From assembly GCA_949357655.1 (NCBI GenBank), contig CASHTG010000003.1, positions 620,001 to 684,000 on the forward strand: a stretch of DNA of 64,000 nt, given 5' to 3'. How positions within the stretch are numbered: the first letter of the stretch is position 1; the number at the start of each line of letters is the position of its first letter. The position numbers and the translations under genes were made by a program. Under the pieces are notes generated by a model. That model did no database searches and was not told the origin of the DNA. It worked only from the letters and a program-made list of their open reading frames with translations. Positions 46,073-58,304 of this stretch are shown in pieces. The stretch is from Parascedosporium putredinis (taxonomy: Eukaryota > Ascomycota > Sordariomycetes > Microascales > Microascaceae).

Positions 46073-48501
46073 ATGAGGACCACCACGCTCGGCATCGCCG
46101 CCGTGTTCACGACGCTGCTCACCGTCGTTACCGGCCGTCCCCATGAGCTGCGCGGCGCTAAGATCCTTCAGAGAGCCGACGAGGTCGCGGAGGAGTATGA
46201 CTACGTAATTGTGGGCGCTGGCACCGCTGGCCTGACGGTCGCGGATCGTTTGACCGCGGATGGAAAGAGTAAGCGCGCCATTTCTCTCTAGACTTTCTAC
46301 CGACGTTTGTGCCGGCAGGTGAGCGTGAACAGAGGCTAACATGTCGGTAAACCAAAAGCTACCGTTCTTGTGATCGAGTACTGTCATGTCAGTAAGTGAT
46401 GTCTATCAACCTTCTTGACCCCTTTCGCCAATTGGCCTTTTTCTTCTGTCATTCCATGGACACGAAGTGTGGCAAAAGTCCTCACCATTCCCACCTAGTT
46501 TCCGACGAGGTCACTCGCGCCGGTGGCGGGCGAAGCTTCAACGACCCGGGCATCCGCTACAACATCACCTCTGTTGAGCAGCCCGATATGCATAACCGTA
46601 CCCAGGCCGTCCGCATCGGGTGCTGCGTCGGAGGTAGCTCCGCCATCAATGGCATGGTAGCAGTCCGCGGCACCCGGAGTGAGTACGACGGCTGGGCTGA
46701 GCTCGGAGGCCCCGACTCCACCTGGGACTGGGACGGCGTGATTCCCTACTTCCGCAAGGTCAGACTTATCCCTTCCTCTCTCTCTCTCTCTTTCTTGGCC
46801 CTTTTGTTCCTGTGTTGTTAACGCGTTAAGTGAAATCAAGGCCATGCACTTTACTCCCCGTGGAAGAGCTTTCTCAGGCCTTCAACATAACCTGGGACCC
46901 CGACGCCTGGGGCATGGAGGAGGACACCCACATCTACGCCTCTTTCCCTACTTACCAGAATCCCAGCATCAGCAAGTCCCCTTCTCTCCCTGGCCCCAAT
47001 CCGCTCCCCAAGCGTTACTGCGCGCGCGCCACTAACAGCCCATCACAAACAGTCCCCATGTACCAAGCCATGGCCAAGATGCCCCGCATGGACGTCCCCC
47101 TCGACGGCGCCAACGGCAACAACGGCCTCTTCTGGTTCCCGTCCAGCCTCGACCCCAACACCTACTGGCGCTCCTACGCGCGCACCGGCCACTACGACGG
47201 CCTCGTCGACGAGCGCGACAACCTCCACGTCATCACCCGCCACAAGGTCCGCCGCGTCCTCTTCGACGACGACCTCGCCGCCACGGGCGTCGAGTTCTTT
47301 TCCCGCGACGCCGACGCCCCCGAAGAGGAGGAGGAGGAGGAACCGGCAGCCGGCCCCGCGACCCAAATCGTGCGCGCCCGGAAAGAAGTGATCCTGTCCG
47401 CCGGCACAGTGCACACCCCGCAGATCCTCCAGCTCAGCGGCATCGGACCCAAGGACCTCCTCGAGTCCGCCGGCATCGACGTCCTCGTCGACATGCCCGG
47501 CGTCGGCCAGAATTTCCAGGACCACGCCTACCTCAGCGTCGGCTACCGCTGGAACAACGGCGCCCCGCCCGCCCCCAACGTCACCGCCAACGGCGACCCC
47601 GCACGGGTTCCTCGCCCAACCTCGGCGCCTGGATCGGCCTCCCCACCATGACGGAGGACTTTGAGGAGATTGCCGCCCGGTACGAGGCCCAGGACCCCGC
47701 CGACTTTTTGCCCGCGGACTCCCACCCTTGGGTCGTCGCCGGCTACGCCGACTTCCAGAAGCTGCACGCCAAGCTCTTGCGCAGCAAGAATACCAACATC
47801 CTGTGGTACCCCGTCGGCGGCTCTCCCGGCGGCATCGTCATGAGCATGCACATTGTCAGCCACGGCACCATCAACATTGACCCGGCCAGTCCCGAGAGCG
47901 AGCCCATCGTCGACTACCGCGCCCTTTCTAACCCCGTAGATCTCGACATCATGGTGGAGAACATTCGGTTCTTGAGGAAGTACATGGCGAGTGAGGACTT
48001 TGCCGAGTACGAGCCTGAGGAGACTATGCCTGGGATCGATGTCGAGGGTGAGGAGCTGGAAGAATGGATCCGTGAGGTCCTCATCCCCACCAACTTCCAC
48101 CCTATCGCGACCGCAGCCAAAAGCCCAAGGAGAAGGGAGGTGTTGTTGATGAGGAACTTCTCGTCCACGATGTCAAGAACCTTCGAGTGGTTGATGGTTC
48201 TATCATGCCACTTTTGCCGGGAGCCAATACGCAGCAGCCCGTTTATATGCTTGCAGAAAAGGTGAGTACAAGCGGAAAGATATAACTGGCACCACTCCTC
48301 GTTTGGTACGAACGATCATATTAATTATAACTGTAGGCTGTCGATCTCATCAAGGCTCGCAATGGCGGAAGTCCCGAAGCGGAGGAGCCCACCGAAGAGC
48401 CTATCGAAGAGCCCGAGGAGCCAGCTGAGGAGCCAGCTGAGGATCCCGAAGAGCCGGTTGAGGAGGATCCCGAAGAGGAAGAGCCCGAAGAGGATGAATA
48501 A
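46073..48501 (+). CDS. secreted GMC (AA3-type) FAD oxidoreductase with acidic tail
   Basis: A signal peptide (MRTTTLGIAAVFTTLLTVVTG) precedes the FAD-binding motif DYVIVGAGTAGLTVADRL. Further GMC landmarks are CCVGGSSAINGMVAVRGTR, EVILSAGTVHTPQILQLSG, VDMPGVGQNFQDH, NFHPIATAA (first catalytic His) and LRVVDGSIMPLLPGANTQQ (second catalytic position, Asn). Introns include 46269-46358, 46392-46498, 46759-46840 and 48262-48336; one more lies near 46978-47050. Frame breaks at C4 47597-47600 and A4 48119-48122 are each repaired by one base; another lies near 46855. Substrate (alcohol or sugar) cannot be assigned. Two acidic oddities are a seven-Glu insert near 47320-47342 and a roughly 40-residue Glu/Pro tail (EEPTEEPIEEPEEPAEEP and similar units) up to 48501. 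Confidence 0.9.
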
Positions 48502-49167
48502 CTCCCCTGTGTGCTAACCTTTCTTTCCACGCCCCTAAACTAGTGTGGTAACACCCAACGTGGAGAAACGGGAGAGATGAGAGACACGATAAAGCCAAAG
48601 GTCTTAGTTTGCGCGCTAGCCGGTTCCTACTTCAGTATATGCTTTCAAAGGTAACAAAAACGTAATGAATATACAATTCATGGGAGACCTGAATGACATG
48701 ACAAGTGCAAACTACATAAAACCCAGGCCCCGGTCATGCTAAAAGTTCAAATGGATGGAGATGGCGGGTAAGATATAAGAAAACTAAAAACTTGGCCTTT
48801 CAATCTTGACAAACGGCAGGCGTTGGAGGGAGAGAGAAACTAAAGAAAAGTAAAACACCACACCCGAATGAATGACGCTAGTAGAAATGATGAATATGCC
48901 CAACCATCATCGTAAGACTTGGGAAGGGGAAGAAAATGAGGCCGCATGTACGGGCGGTCCTGAGTCTATCAACGCCTTCGCTGTGTAAATATGGATGTCC
49001 ATGAGAATCGCTACCGGAAAAATGAATCAACCAACTAGATGTCGGAGAAGCGAACCATGTAAAAAGGAAAAAAAGAAAAAAAGGAAAAAAAGAAATGAAA
49101 CAAAAACAAATGAAGGACATGAGCGGAAGCCAGCAGAGCGAGGGCTTCGAGGAACTCATCCTATCGC
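48502..49167. other. intergenic between convergent genes
   Basis: A 0.67-kb spacer with A-rich simple sequence near 49061-49110. No gene is supported. Confidence 0.5.
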
Positions 49168-50266
49168 TCACACGCGCTGGGCAGGGAGGCACCTACTCAG
49201 TGGTGCCCAGCCGCCAATCTCTCGACTTGGACCCCGAGCGACGGCCCTGCCGCCGTTACCCATATACCGCGAGGCCGCGTCGAGATCCCATAGACTCCCA
49301 TTCTCAATGTTCCTGGTCAACCATCTCTTACGGATTTGACCGACATCGTCAGGAAGGCCTTGGCTGAAGAATCGAAAGGTCATGCACTCGTCGGGATCGA
49401 GCTCTTCCCATTTAGACATGAGATAGACGTCCTCCGTGTACCAGCAACCGGCGACGGCAACGGTGAACTTTTTCTGCAGGTCAGGGCTGTCACGGGGCAT
49501 GGTATTGAAGTAGACTTCCTTGACGTTGACGCGCAGCGGGCGTAGACGCCGGGCTTGGGCTCCATGAACCAGACGAACTCGAGGTCGCGCAGCCGCGCAA
49601 TGTTCCACCAAAGCCAGTGATCGGCCAGCGGCACGTGGAAGAGCATGAGGCGCTTGAGGTTAGGCCAGAGGGCCCAGATATCGGTGGTAGCCTCCGAGGT
49701 GGATAACTGGGGGTACTCGGAGAGGCAGATGAACTCCTCGAGATTGACAAGGCTCTCGAATCCTTGGCGCAGGACTTGACGGACGTTGAGGTGGTCGTCG
49801 TACCGGTCGAGAGTGGAAAAGGGCATATCAATCACGAGGCGGCGCAGCGTGTCGGCCGTGTGATGACAAAGCTCGTTGACCCATCGCGCGGTGGGCAGGT
49901 CGTCAAGAGTGTTGCCGAAAGGAGCTAGATAGAGAGAGGTGATACTCTTCCAGGACAAGGCCGGGTCAGGGCTGTAGTGAGGTCCATCCAGGGAAAGCAG
50001 CATGCGGCGAAGCTGGTTGCTGCTCTCGATGGAGGCGCTGTGCTTGCGGAGGAGGCGGGTTGCGACGCGATAGGTGGACCGACAGACAAGGGTGAAGGCA
50101 ATGAGGAGCCGGGAGCGGGGGTCGTCGCGGCGCAGAAGAGCGTCGGGTGAGTCGGGGATGACGGATTCCACGATTTGGAGAATGAGCTCGACGGGCAAGC
50201 GCGGGGGCTAACCTCCTTTGGCGGGGAGAAGGGTGCCATGACAGGTGTTACAGAAGATACCGTCAT
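49168..50266 (-). CDS. F-box-like protein of unknown function
   Basis: An intronless gene for about 365 residues. After the start MTVSSVTPVMAPFSPPKEV comes LPVELILQIVESVIPDSPDA, an F-box-like helix pattern, then LIAFTLVCRSTYRVATRLL. The rest resembles the degenerate leucine-rich part of fungal F-box proteins: WKSITSLYLAPFGNTLDDL, GFESLVNLEEFICLS, IWALWPNLKRLMLFHV, IARLRDLEFVWFMEPKPG and then PLRVNVKEVYFNTMP. Frame breaks at the G5 run 50203-50207 and the G3 run 49538-49540 are each repaired by one base. If real, the F-box would link a substrate to an SCF ubiquitin ligase; the substrate is unknown. The F-box call is moderate, the gene itself firmer. Confidence 0.65.
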
Positions 50267-50991
50267 TATTTTCTGAATCGCGTCGGGGGATGGAGACTAT
50301 GGCCGAAACATTGACGGATAGCCCCAGCCAACTGTGCTCGGTGAGGGCGCGCGGGGTGTCACACTATTGGCCCAAGTGATAGCTCGCAAGATGTCGAGTG
50401 GTGGGAGGTGAAGAGAGGTGAAAGAAGGGCGAGCAGACGCAAAAGAAAGAAGAAAAAAAGAACAAGAGAAAAAAATAGGGCCGTCTTTATGCCATCAAGG
50501 GTGGAGGGTGGCTAAGAAGCTGACAATACAGATGATGCGTGGTGGACGAACTGCGTCATGAAATGCGGATTGCGCCCTGATGGCTTGGTTTGTTGATAGT
50601 CCCAAAGCTTAGGGTTTTAGAGGCAAGGCTAGAGAGGGCGGAGAGGGAAAGCGCATGGGATTCGTGGACCGGCGGGCGAGAGGAGCGGGGTTCGTTTCTA
50701 TTCTCTTTCCTGGCTTGCGAGGTGAGCGAAGTGGAAGAAGGTTGGGAAAAAGGCGAGGGCTACCGAGGGATAAGAGATAAAAACAAAGACTAGGATGGGA
50801 AGAGGATGGAGAAATCCAATAATTGTCTATATACTTCAATGTTCGTACTTGCCCCCAACTGCATGTGGTATTTGCTGCCGGGCCAGAAAACGACAGGAGC
50901 AATCCACAAGGTCCTTTCCAATCCAATTATCACTTGTGAAAGTACAATCAGACGCATTTCGTTCCACGGAAACGGGTCAAGTGCGGACCGA

Positions 50992-51052
50992 TTCCTTTTT
51001 CTTTTCTCTTTCTTTTTCTTTTCTCTTTCTTTCTCTTTCTTCCTTTATTCTC
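50992..51052 (+). repeat. polypyrimidine tract
   Basis: About 60 bases of almost pure T and C with repeating TTTCTTTTCTC-like units. Confidence 0.85.
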
Positions 51053-51352
51053 CCTGTTAAACAGAGATAGTAAAGGCAAAAGTTGCAAAAAGTTACCGCC
51101 AAAAGATTTCACCCGATTGGCTTCCCTTGAATTTGAAGTTGCGTTTTGCGCCCTCGCTGCGGGAACCCAATGCTGCGATGCCGTCATTGTTTAGTTGCGC
51201 CAGCGTCAGCCTGCAGAGGATCAGTCCCAGAAGGGCTAGAGCAGCCCCTCGCATCAGACAAGGGTTCGGATGGACTGGGCCTCGCCTGGCCTGGCCTGCT
51301 CCCTGTGGGAACGAGGGAATCAGCACCTCTGAAGCGTGCTCTCTTTGCCTGG

Positions 51353-51376
51353 CTTGCCTGCTTGCCTGCTTGCCTG
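51353..51376 (+). repeat. 3 x 8-bp tandem repeat (CTTGCCTG)
   Basis: Three perfect copies of CTTGCCTG with degenerate partial copies on both sides, in intergenic DNA. Confidence 0.9.
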
Positions 51377-52256
51377 GCCCGCCCCGCCAGGCCAGTTGGT
51401 TCCAATGTTGTCCTGCGACACCCGCTCCACCCGCTCCACCCACCGGAGCAAAACAAGCAAAAGATCCGCAGGCGCAAAGCGTGGCACAAACGGTCACAGC
51501 CCACGATTCTCTTGTCACTTGGGAACTAGCTCGGTTCTTTAACAAGGTTAAACATTGGATGCGCTTTCCTCTCTTTTCACCCGAACCATTGGGCGGAATT
51601 GCAACAGATTTTGATCCCGGGCTCATCTGACCTTAAGACGAGATTCGACCCATGGTGAAATGAATTGCGGCGCGCTCGCTCTGACTTGCTACTCTGTTCA
51701 GGCATTCATATTCTTCATTCTTGAAGCACTAGCTCGACAAGTTCTTTGAGGATCAGGAGGTGTGGGGTCCGCGTTGATATTCACCCGAGAGAGCTTGCGT
51801 CCTGGGTATTGCACACTCATTCTCAAAGATGAGGAAGAGCAATAAATCATTCCGGAAAAAACTAGCAGGGGTGATCGGAAAGGAGAAGAAGAAATTGAAT
51901 AATCCAAGGTTGCATGGCCGAGTGGTTTTAATATTGAGGGAGGGGAGGAACCCGAGGGAAAAGATAGAACATTGAATCAATTGATAGCAGCAGAAGAGTG
52001 AAAATGGGCGTCTCTCGGAGTTTCGGGCACTCCTCGCCGTGTCACGTCCCAAAATGGACCGCAACGCGCTGAACCCCATTTAGGGCAGAGGTATTTATTT
52101 GATCTAATTTGCTTACAATGGATCAATGTAGGCATTGTACATGATGGTTCGGGTGTTTTCGAATTTTTTTTTTGTTCTGCCTGCTCGAGTTGGACCTTTA
52201 GATTGGCAGGTTCGATTGGGTTGGTCAACAGGGTCTCGGCCTGGGGCTCTTGCTGC

Positions 52257-52285
52257 CACACACACACACACGCACGCACGCACGC
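52257..52285 (+). repeat. CA/CGCA microsatellite
   Basis: Pure CA repeats passing into CGCA units; similar in kind to the complementary repeat at 29294-29323. Confidence 0.9.
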
Positions 52286-54001
52286 GGACGGATATTACTT
52301 ACATACCCGAGCACCATCTCTGGACCATATCGGTGGCCCTCCAACCAGGTCATGAGCTTTCTTCTCCGCATTCTGCTTCGAGATAATGGTGCCGCCATTG
52401 GTCACTTCTCCGCTGATCACCACTCAGCAGCTCGGAGGCCCGGGGAAGCTCAGCGATGGATAGCACAGCATGCCGCTGAAAGTCCACATCCATAGATGTA
52501 ATGTCCGAACAACAACTGCAAAAGCGGAAGACTCGCGTAGGGCAGGTCCCGATTATGAAGGAAGAGGAAACATAAAAACTACCAGCTCGAATTGAGGCTG
52601 CCCGTATAGTATAGACTTACCAGTACGAAGAAATTATCTCATTCACAGGGAAAGGCAGTGTGGCTAGCTCCCGAGTGCGCTGACGGTTATCTGGGACGGG
52701 ACATCTGACACCAAACGGACAATTTTCCCGAACCCCCATTGAAGATTCGTCCCCTGTCTCCACCTTCCCGAGGCTGGTCTGACCCCTGGCCTCTTGTGGT
52801 CTTTTTCTTTGCTTTTCTTCGTTCTCGCGACCATGCTCAACATCTGCGAAGGGCTCAATGGGCAGCAAGATTGCCGTGTCTCTTCAATTCTTCGTAGCCT
52901 AATGGCGCCTTTGTTCCCCGCGCCCCTACTCCCGCTCGCCAAGTTTGAGCTAACGGGTCATCCTCCTTTCCCTACATGTACTGTGATATTTCTGCGTGGG
53001 GCCGGAGAGGAGTGGTGCTGAAAGAATTCCAATTCCCCCTTGCTTGGAGACTGGTGCGATTTCCACTTTCCCCCACACTCTCGATTCGTCCTTCCCAAAC
53101 GGGGTCTTAGCACCCAAATTTTTTCCCTCGCCTTCAATGTTCTCTCTCTCCACCCTTTGACTGCCGTGTTCCCTCCTCCCCCAAACGCTACGGCACTATT
53201 CCATTGTTCCCCCTCAGAGCTAGCCTTTACTGGTCGCCCTCAGTGAGTTGTCATTATTCCTTCACTGCCCGTTCCGTTCTTCCCGGAACTCGCGGCTTTT
53301 CCACAGGCGGCTCTCCATCGCCGAACCTCACACGCCCCCTCTCCAAGTGATCTTCGTCTGCTTCACCGACTCGGAACCCCCTCAGCCGAGGTCGAATCCT
53401 TCCTAACCACAGAACAATCCCCCTAAATACCCTCACTCGTGAATAAACCCCCTTTCGTTGCTGTATTCCGCTTGCTGCCTCCCCTCTCCCCCACGAATTC
53501 CATCCGCCGTTTAGCTTTCTTTTTCCCGCTCCACCCAGCTATGCTCCATCGATTAATAGCCACCTACCTATCCGAGACTCCCGGCAGTCGTGCAAACATC
53601 TTCTTATCCGCCGATCCGATCCGATCCGTCGCGTAACATCCACCTCGCTCAATATACCGAACCCCCATCAATCCGGGGAAGAAGGGGACCCAAAAGAGGA
53701 AGAACAAGGGGAAAAGAATCGAATTGGCTCAAACCCTTCCCGCGGCGCGCTTCCACGCGGCTCCCTCTACCCTCCTGCATTCCGCACCTCCTCCGCCTTT
53801 TTCCGTTATCGTCAACGACCCGTTTCTACCCCAGAAAGCCATCGGCGGCTACCCGCAAATCTAATCGGTCCATCCGGTCTTTGGACCTTGTATCACAGTA
53901 GCGGATATATCCCTCACTAGACCTACACGACCCTCTCGTTACATACATATCGATCGATACCTACGTACTACTTCTCTCGCGGCGCGCACACACGTCCCCC
54001 G

Positions 54002-55881
54002 ATGTCCAAAAACAGCTCAGTCATCACCTACGCTGCCGGCGCGGGTCTCGCCGCCATCGCACTGGTCTATGTTTTTGGTCCTACCTACCTCATCGACGAA
54101 TCTCCCAACGGCACTCGCCGATCCTCTCACGCCGTCGGCCTGCGTAACGTTGGCAATGATTGCTTCATCAACTCCATCCTCCAGGCCCTCGCCGGGCTCG
54201 GGGAGCTGCGCTTATACCTCATCCGCGAGACCCATCGAAGGGTCATCGATGCCGATGTATACGAAGCCCTCGTGCGACCGACCCGCTCCGCCGATGCACC
54301 TTCCCATTTCGGTGGTAAGGAGCTCAAGGAATGGCAGATTCGCAGCCTACAAGCAGGAGCCGTGACGGCAGGGCTCAAGGAGATGCTAGATAGACTGAAC
54401 GAGAGGCCCATTTCCAAAAAGGCCATATCACCGAGGGGTTTCGTCGCGGTGCTGGAAGGCGCGTTTGGCCAGACCATCAACCGACAGCAACAGGACGCGC
54501 AGGAATTTCTTCAGCTGCTCGTAGAAAGGTTGCAGGACGAATACAACGCGGGAAAGCGAGCGAGGGCACACGCGAAGCGAGAACAAAATAGAAGAAAGCT
54601 TGCGGGGATCCACATCTCCTCCGAGAATGGCACGCCCACCTCGCAAAGGACGGATCCGACCCTAGACGCCTTTCAAGGGGAGGGCGAAGAAGCAGAATAC
54701 GAAGAGCATGACTTTCCCTTGGAGGGCGAGCGCGAGGCCCAGTCCGAGTGCATGACGTGCGGGTATAAGACGCACCCTCGCAAGGAGGTGTTCTGCATGC
54801 TTACCCTCTCCGTCCCTCAAGTCCCTCACACGACTCTCGACGCGTGTTTCGATGGGCTCTTCAAAACCGAGCACATTCCCGATTACAGGTGCGACAAGTG
54901 CCGTCTTTGCACGCCCGGAAGCTCCTTGCCAACGACCTATCCAAGCTCCCGCCGACTCCCGCCGACGCGTCCGAAGACCCCCGCCCTATCATGCGGGAGG
55001 CCCTCCGCAAACTCGACGAGTCCATCGAAAAGGACCCCGAGAACCCGCCCAGCGACGTGCCCCTGCCCAACTCGAGCCACGCGCCCAAGTCCACCATTGC
55101 ACGCTCGCACAAGATTACGCGCTTCCCCGCGTCCTCGTCGTGCACCTCTCCCGCTCCATCTACGACCGTACCTCGCAAAAGAACATGGCCAAGGTGTCGT
55201 TTCCCGAGCAGCTACGCCTCGGCGGACTGCGCGAGACCAAGCGCTACAAGCTCCTCGCCACCGTGACGCACAAGGGCGGGCACTCCAGCGGGCACTACCA
55301 GTCCTTTCGGCGGCATGCCTTTGCGGCCAACCCCTTTTCCAACCCCCATCTCATGAGCGGCGTGTATAGCAGGGCCGCCACCCCTCTGCCACACCCCGCG
55401 TCGGTTCCTCCGCAAGGGTCACGGCGGATCGACCGATGTGCCCACCGCCAGCCCCGCCGCCTCGACGCCGAATCTCGTCGCGAGCCCTAATTCGTCGGGC
55501 GAGCTTGTCACGCCTCCCGGCGTCGACGAATCTTTCCCCTCCGCTGGTCCCGTCAATGGCGCGTCGTCCAAGTCTGGCTCGATTAGGGACAAGGACAAGG
55601 ACAAGTCGGACTCGAGCAGCATCCGCTCCGTCGCTGCCTCGGCGCTCTCCAAGCTTTCGCCGTCTAAGAGCGGGTCGAACCTCAACGGCCAATCGAGCGT
55701 GAACGGCGCAGCGCCGTCGGAGCGCCGGCCGAGGACGGCTCTCAAGAAGAAGAACCAGAAATGGTGGAGGATCAATGACGAAAAGGTGCGGGAGGCGCGG
55801 ACGAGCGAGGTTTTGGATATGGAGAGGGAAGTCTATCTCTTGTTCTACGAATTGGAGGCGGACGAGCCTTCAGATGTATGA
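54002..55881 (+). CDS. membrane-anchored ubiquitin-specific protease (UBP1/UBP16 type)
   Basis: A USP-family deubiquitinase of about 625 residues. A single N-terminal membrane segment (ITYAAGAGLAAIALVYVFG) precedes the Cys box GLRNVGNDCFINSILQALAG, with the catalytic Cys after Asp instead of the usual Thr. The QQDAQEFLQLLVERLQDE block follows, then zinc-type cysteine pairs (ECMTCGYK, YRCDKCRL), HLSRSIYDRTSQKN, the His box GGHSSGHYQSFRRHAF and the last catalytic block QKWWRINDEKVREA. A long Ser-rich insert separates the last two. Frame breaks at T3 54905-54907 and C4 55125-55128 need one base each; another frame change lies near 55400. The membrane anchor resembles that of mitochondrial or ER USPs (yeast Ubp1/Ubp16, animal USP30). 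Which compartment applies here is not known. Confidence 0.9.
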
Positions 55882-56790
55882 TGGGAGGAAAGTCTAGTCG
55901 CCCAACTAGGGCTACAAGGTATGGGCAAAAAAACAAACAGGGGAAGTTGGATAAGGAAGAAGGAGGAGAACAAAAGGAATCATCTCGAGTTATATAGGAC
56001 TTGGCCGCAGCTAGAATTTAGAGGTTGCTATGGCGGTGGGTTTTATATCCCTCGCGGAGCCCACGCATGCCTCTGCGCGTTAGAGTGGCGGAAAAGCACG
56101 GAGACGCAGGTGGAAGCAGAAGGGTGGGAGCAGAAGCGGAAGCCAGAAAAAGATGACCCTCATAGGCATAGAATGGGGAGTCAGTGTACCAATATCATCT
56201 AGATGGGATCAACTGTCCTCTTGGATAGTTTTAAAGAAAATAGGATTAGCATCAGCACATTACACCCACCCGAGCAGAAAACTAGTAGATATAAAAAAGG
56301 GGTTATCGATCGAGCCTATGAGAGACCCAACCTTGCTCTTGACGAGGGTCATACCAGTCACGACGCCGGTAAACCCTGATCAAATCCTGGCCATCTAGCG
56401 TACGACGAGTGTGCTAGTCTCGTGTTTTAGGAATAGGAAAAAGAAAAGAGGTTGCTGTGTATTAAAAAGAAGAAGAAAAAAAGGGTACGCCATTCTCGAG
56501 TCTGGGAATGTTGATTTCTAAGGAGGGTTCCGGATTAAGACGAATAAGAAGAAGCCTTTTCCTCTGTCCCAACTTCCCTCACCACCCAATGCTCAACGAC
56601 GTCACCGAATCCCCTCGGCCGCCCCCTGCCATACCGTATAGAACATAGAATTGGCCCGGCCCGGCGCAAGAATCCAGCATGCAGTTCTCAGCTAATAAAG
56701 AAAACAAACAGATGTGAAAAAAAAAAAAAAAGGGAACAAAGGCCTGCCCCCTTCAGGAAACCATCACCGTTTGCTTCTCACGAAGCGCCT
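55882..56790. other. intergenic between convergent genes
   Basis: A 0.9-kb spacer carrying the 3' flanks of the deubiquitinase and oxysterol-binding genes, with a 14-A run near 56717. No gene is supported. Confidence 0.5.
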
Positions 56791-58304
56791 CTATTGCCCC
56801 AGAAGCTCCTGCTCTATGGTAGCGATTTCGTCTGGGGACGGCGGACCCGCGGCCTTGACCTGCTGCTCCTTTTCGCGGTCGAACCTCCAGAGGCCACCCG
56901 TCTTGTCGGCGTCGCCGTCGATGCCGAGGCCGACCTTGGGGGCGAGGTCCCGAAGCACGTCGTCGGGGAGCCACGGGCGGTAAAGTACCTCCTCTGCCAG
57001 GCCCTGGACTCGGCCTTTTCCTTGGCGCGCATGTCCCTCTGGGCCTGCTCAATCTTGCCCTTTTCGAGGCCGACGACGTCCATGTCGCCCTTGGCAACGC
57101 CGGCGGCGACCTTGGCCCAGGCGCGACGGGACTCGAGGGGTGCTGGGCGTCGACGGGGGCGACGGAGAGCTGGGTGCCGGGGAGCTGGCGGCGTCGTAGG
57201 TCTCGACGAGGGTGGAGGGGCCGTTGGACTTGGCGGGGCCCTTGTAGAAGCTAAAGGACTTGGTCCAGACGCCGGTGGCGTTGTAGAGGACGTCCTTTTC
57301 GTTGTCGCCGCGGTAGACGACGGCGGTGACGCTGTTCTTCTCGCCCGAGAGCCAGCCCTTGCCCGAGTAGCTAATCTTGGAGGTGATGCCCGACGAGCTG
57401 GTGATGAAGGAGTGGGAGTTGAGCTCGACAAAGGGCGCGCCGTAGATGAGGCCTTCGATGTGGAGGGAGGGGAGGGTGATGAGGTAGGTCTCGGGGGTTG
57501 CGTCTTGTCCGGGTAGGGCACGGTCAGGACGGCGTGGCCGATTTGCTTGACGTTGATGGTGCGCGAGAATGTGGCCTTTTGGGCGTTGTAACCCTCGAGG
57601 TGGGTGCCGGTGGGGACATTGGTGATGCTGTACGCGGTGGCTGGGGGATGATGGCTATATTAGGGGAGAGCGAAGGAGAGGACAGGTGGGGTTAGCTTGC
57701 GCATAGGATGATCCGGACAGGAGAGGCCTTTGTCCGGCAGTGTGTTCTGCCAAGGGCCGCCGTCTTCAGAAGACAAACCTACCTTACTTGCTCGCTGATG
57801 AGCTCGGTCACGCCCGCATCGTCCTCCCACTTGCCAAGGAATAGCTCGCCGAGGAAAGGGTTGAGAGGCTTCTTCTCGTTGCCATATTGCTCGCTGCGAC
57901 TCGCGTACTGCTGCTTTAGGGTGGAAAGGAACCACTTGAGCACAAGAAGGGAGCGCTTCTCGGGGTCGGACTCCTTGGCGGGGGCGGCGAAGCAGGGCGG
58001 GTGCTCGCACCAGTAAGAGCTGAACTCGGTCAAGCTGGTCGAGGAGAGGATAAATGGCGGGGCCGTGAGGGACGAGAGGTCGCCGTTGAAAGAAGCAATG
58101 GACTATATAGCGGGGAAGTTGCGTGAAGGGTCGGGTTAGTTTTCACTTGAGCGAGCAACTTTTGAATGTCACGTCTTTTTGGGGTTTTCCTTTCGTCCTT
58201 TTCTTTTGTCTCTGGCGAAGGAAGAGAAGTGGGAGACGAACCTTGAGGAAGGCGGACCAGCTGCTGCTGCTTGCCACGGAGCTGGGAGTCGCTGACCGGG
58301 ACAT
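56791..58304 (-). CDS. oxysterol-binding protein, Kes1/Osh4 type
   Basis: A lipid-transfer protein of the OSBP family, without a PH domain. Exon 1 (58242-58304) encodes MSRSATPSSVASSSSWSAFL and one Lys; exon 2 (57783-58102) continues SIASFNGDLSSLTAPPFILS, SSYWCEHPP, KRSLLVLKWFLSTLKQQY and KPLNPFLGELFLGKW. The family signature EQVSHHPPATAY is split by intron 57655-57782 and rebuilt exactly by splicing. The last exon carries INVKQIGHAVLTVPYPD, ITSKISYSGKGWLSGEKN and SFYKGPAKSNGPSTLVETYD, and ends GLWRFDREKEQQ...TIEQELLGQ. Frame breaks lie at the G5 run 57493-57497 and near 57140-57180, and another probably near 56990. It likely exchanges sterol and phosphatidylinositol-4-phosphate between membranes. 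Confidence 0.94.

Larger units (their letters stand above)
50267..54001. other. 3.7-kb intergenic region
   Basis: No gene is supported. It contains a long polypyrimidine tract, an 8-bp tandem repeat and a CA/CG microsatellite (listed separately), plus one ATCAATTGAT palindrome (51976). From about 53050 to 54000 the sequence becomes C/T-rich and likely forms the promoter and long leader of the ubiquitin hydrolase gene. Confidence 0.5.
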
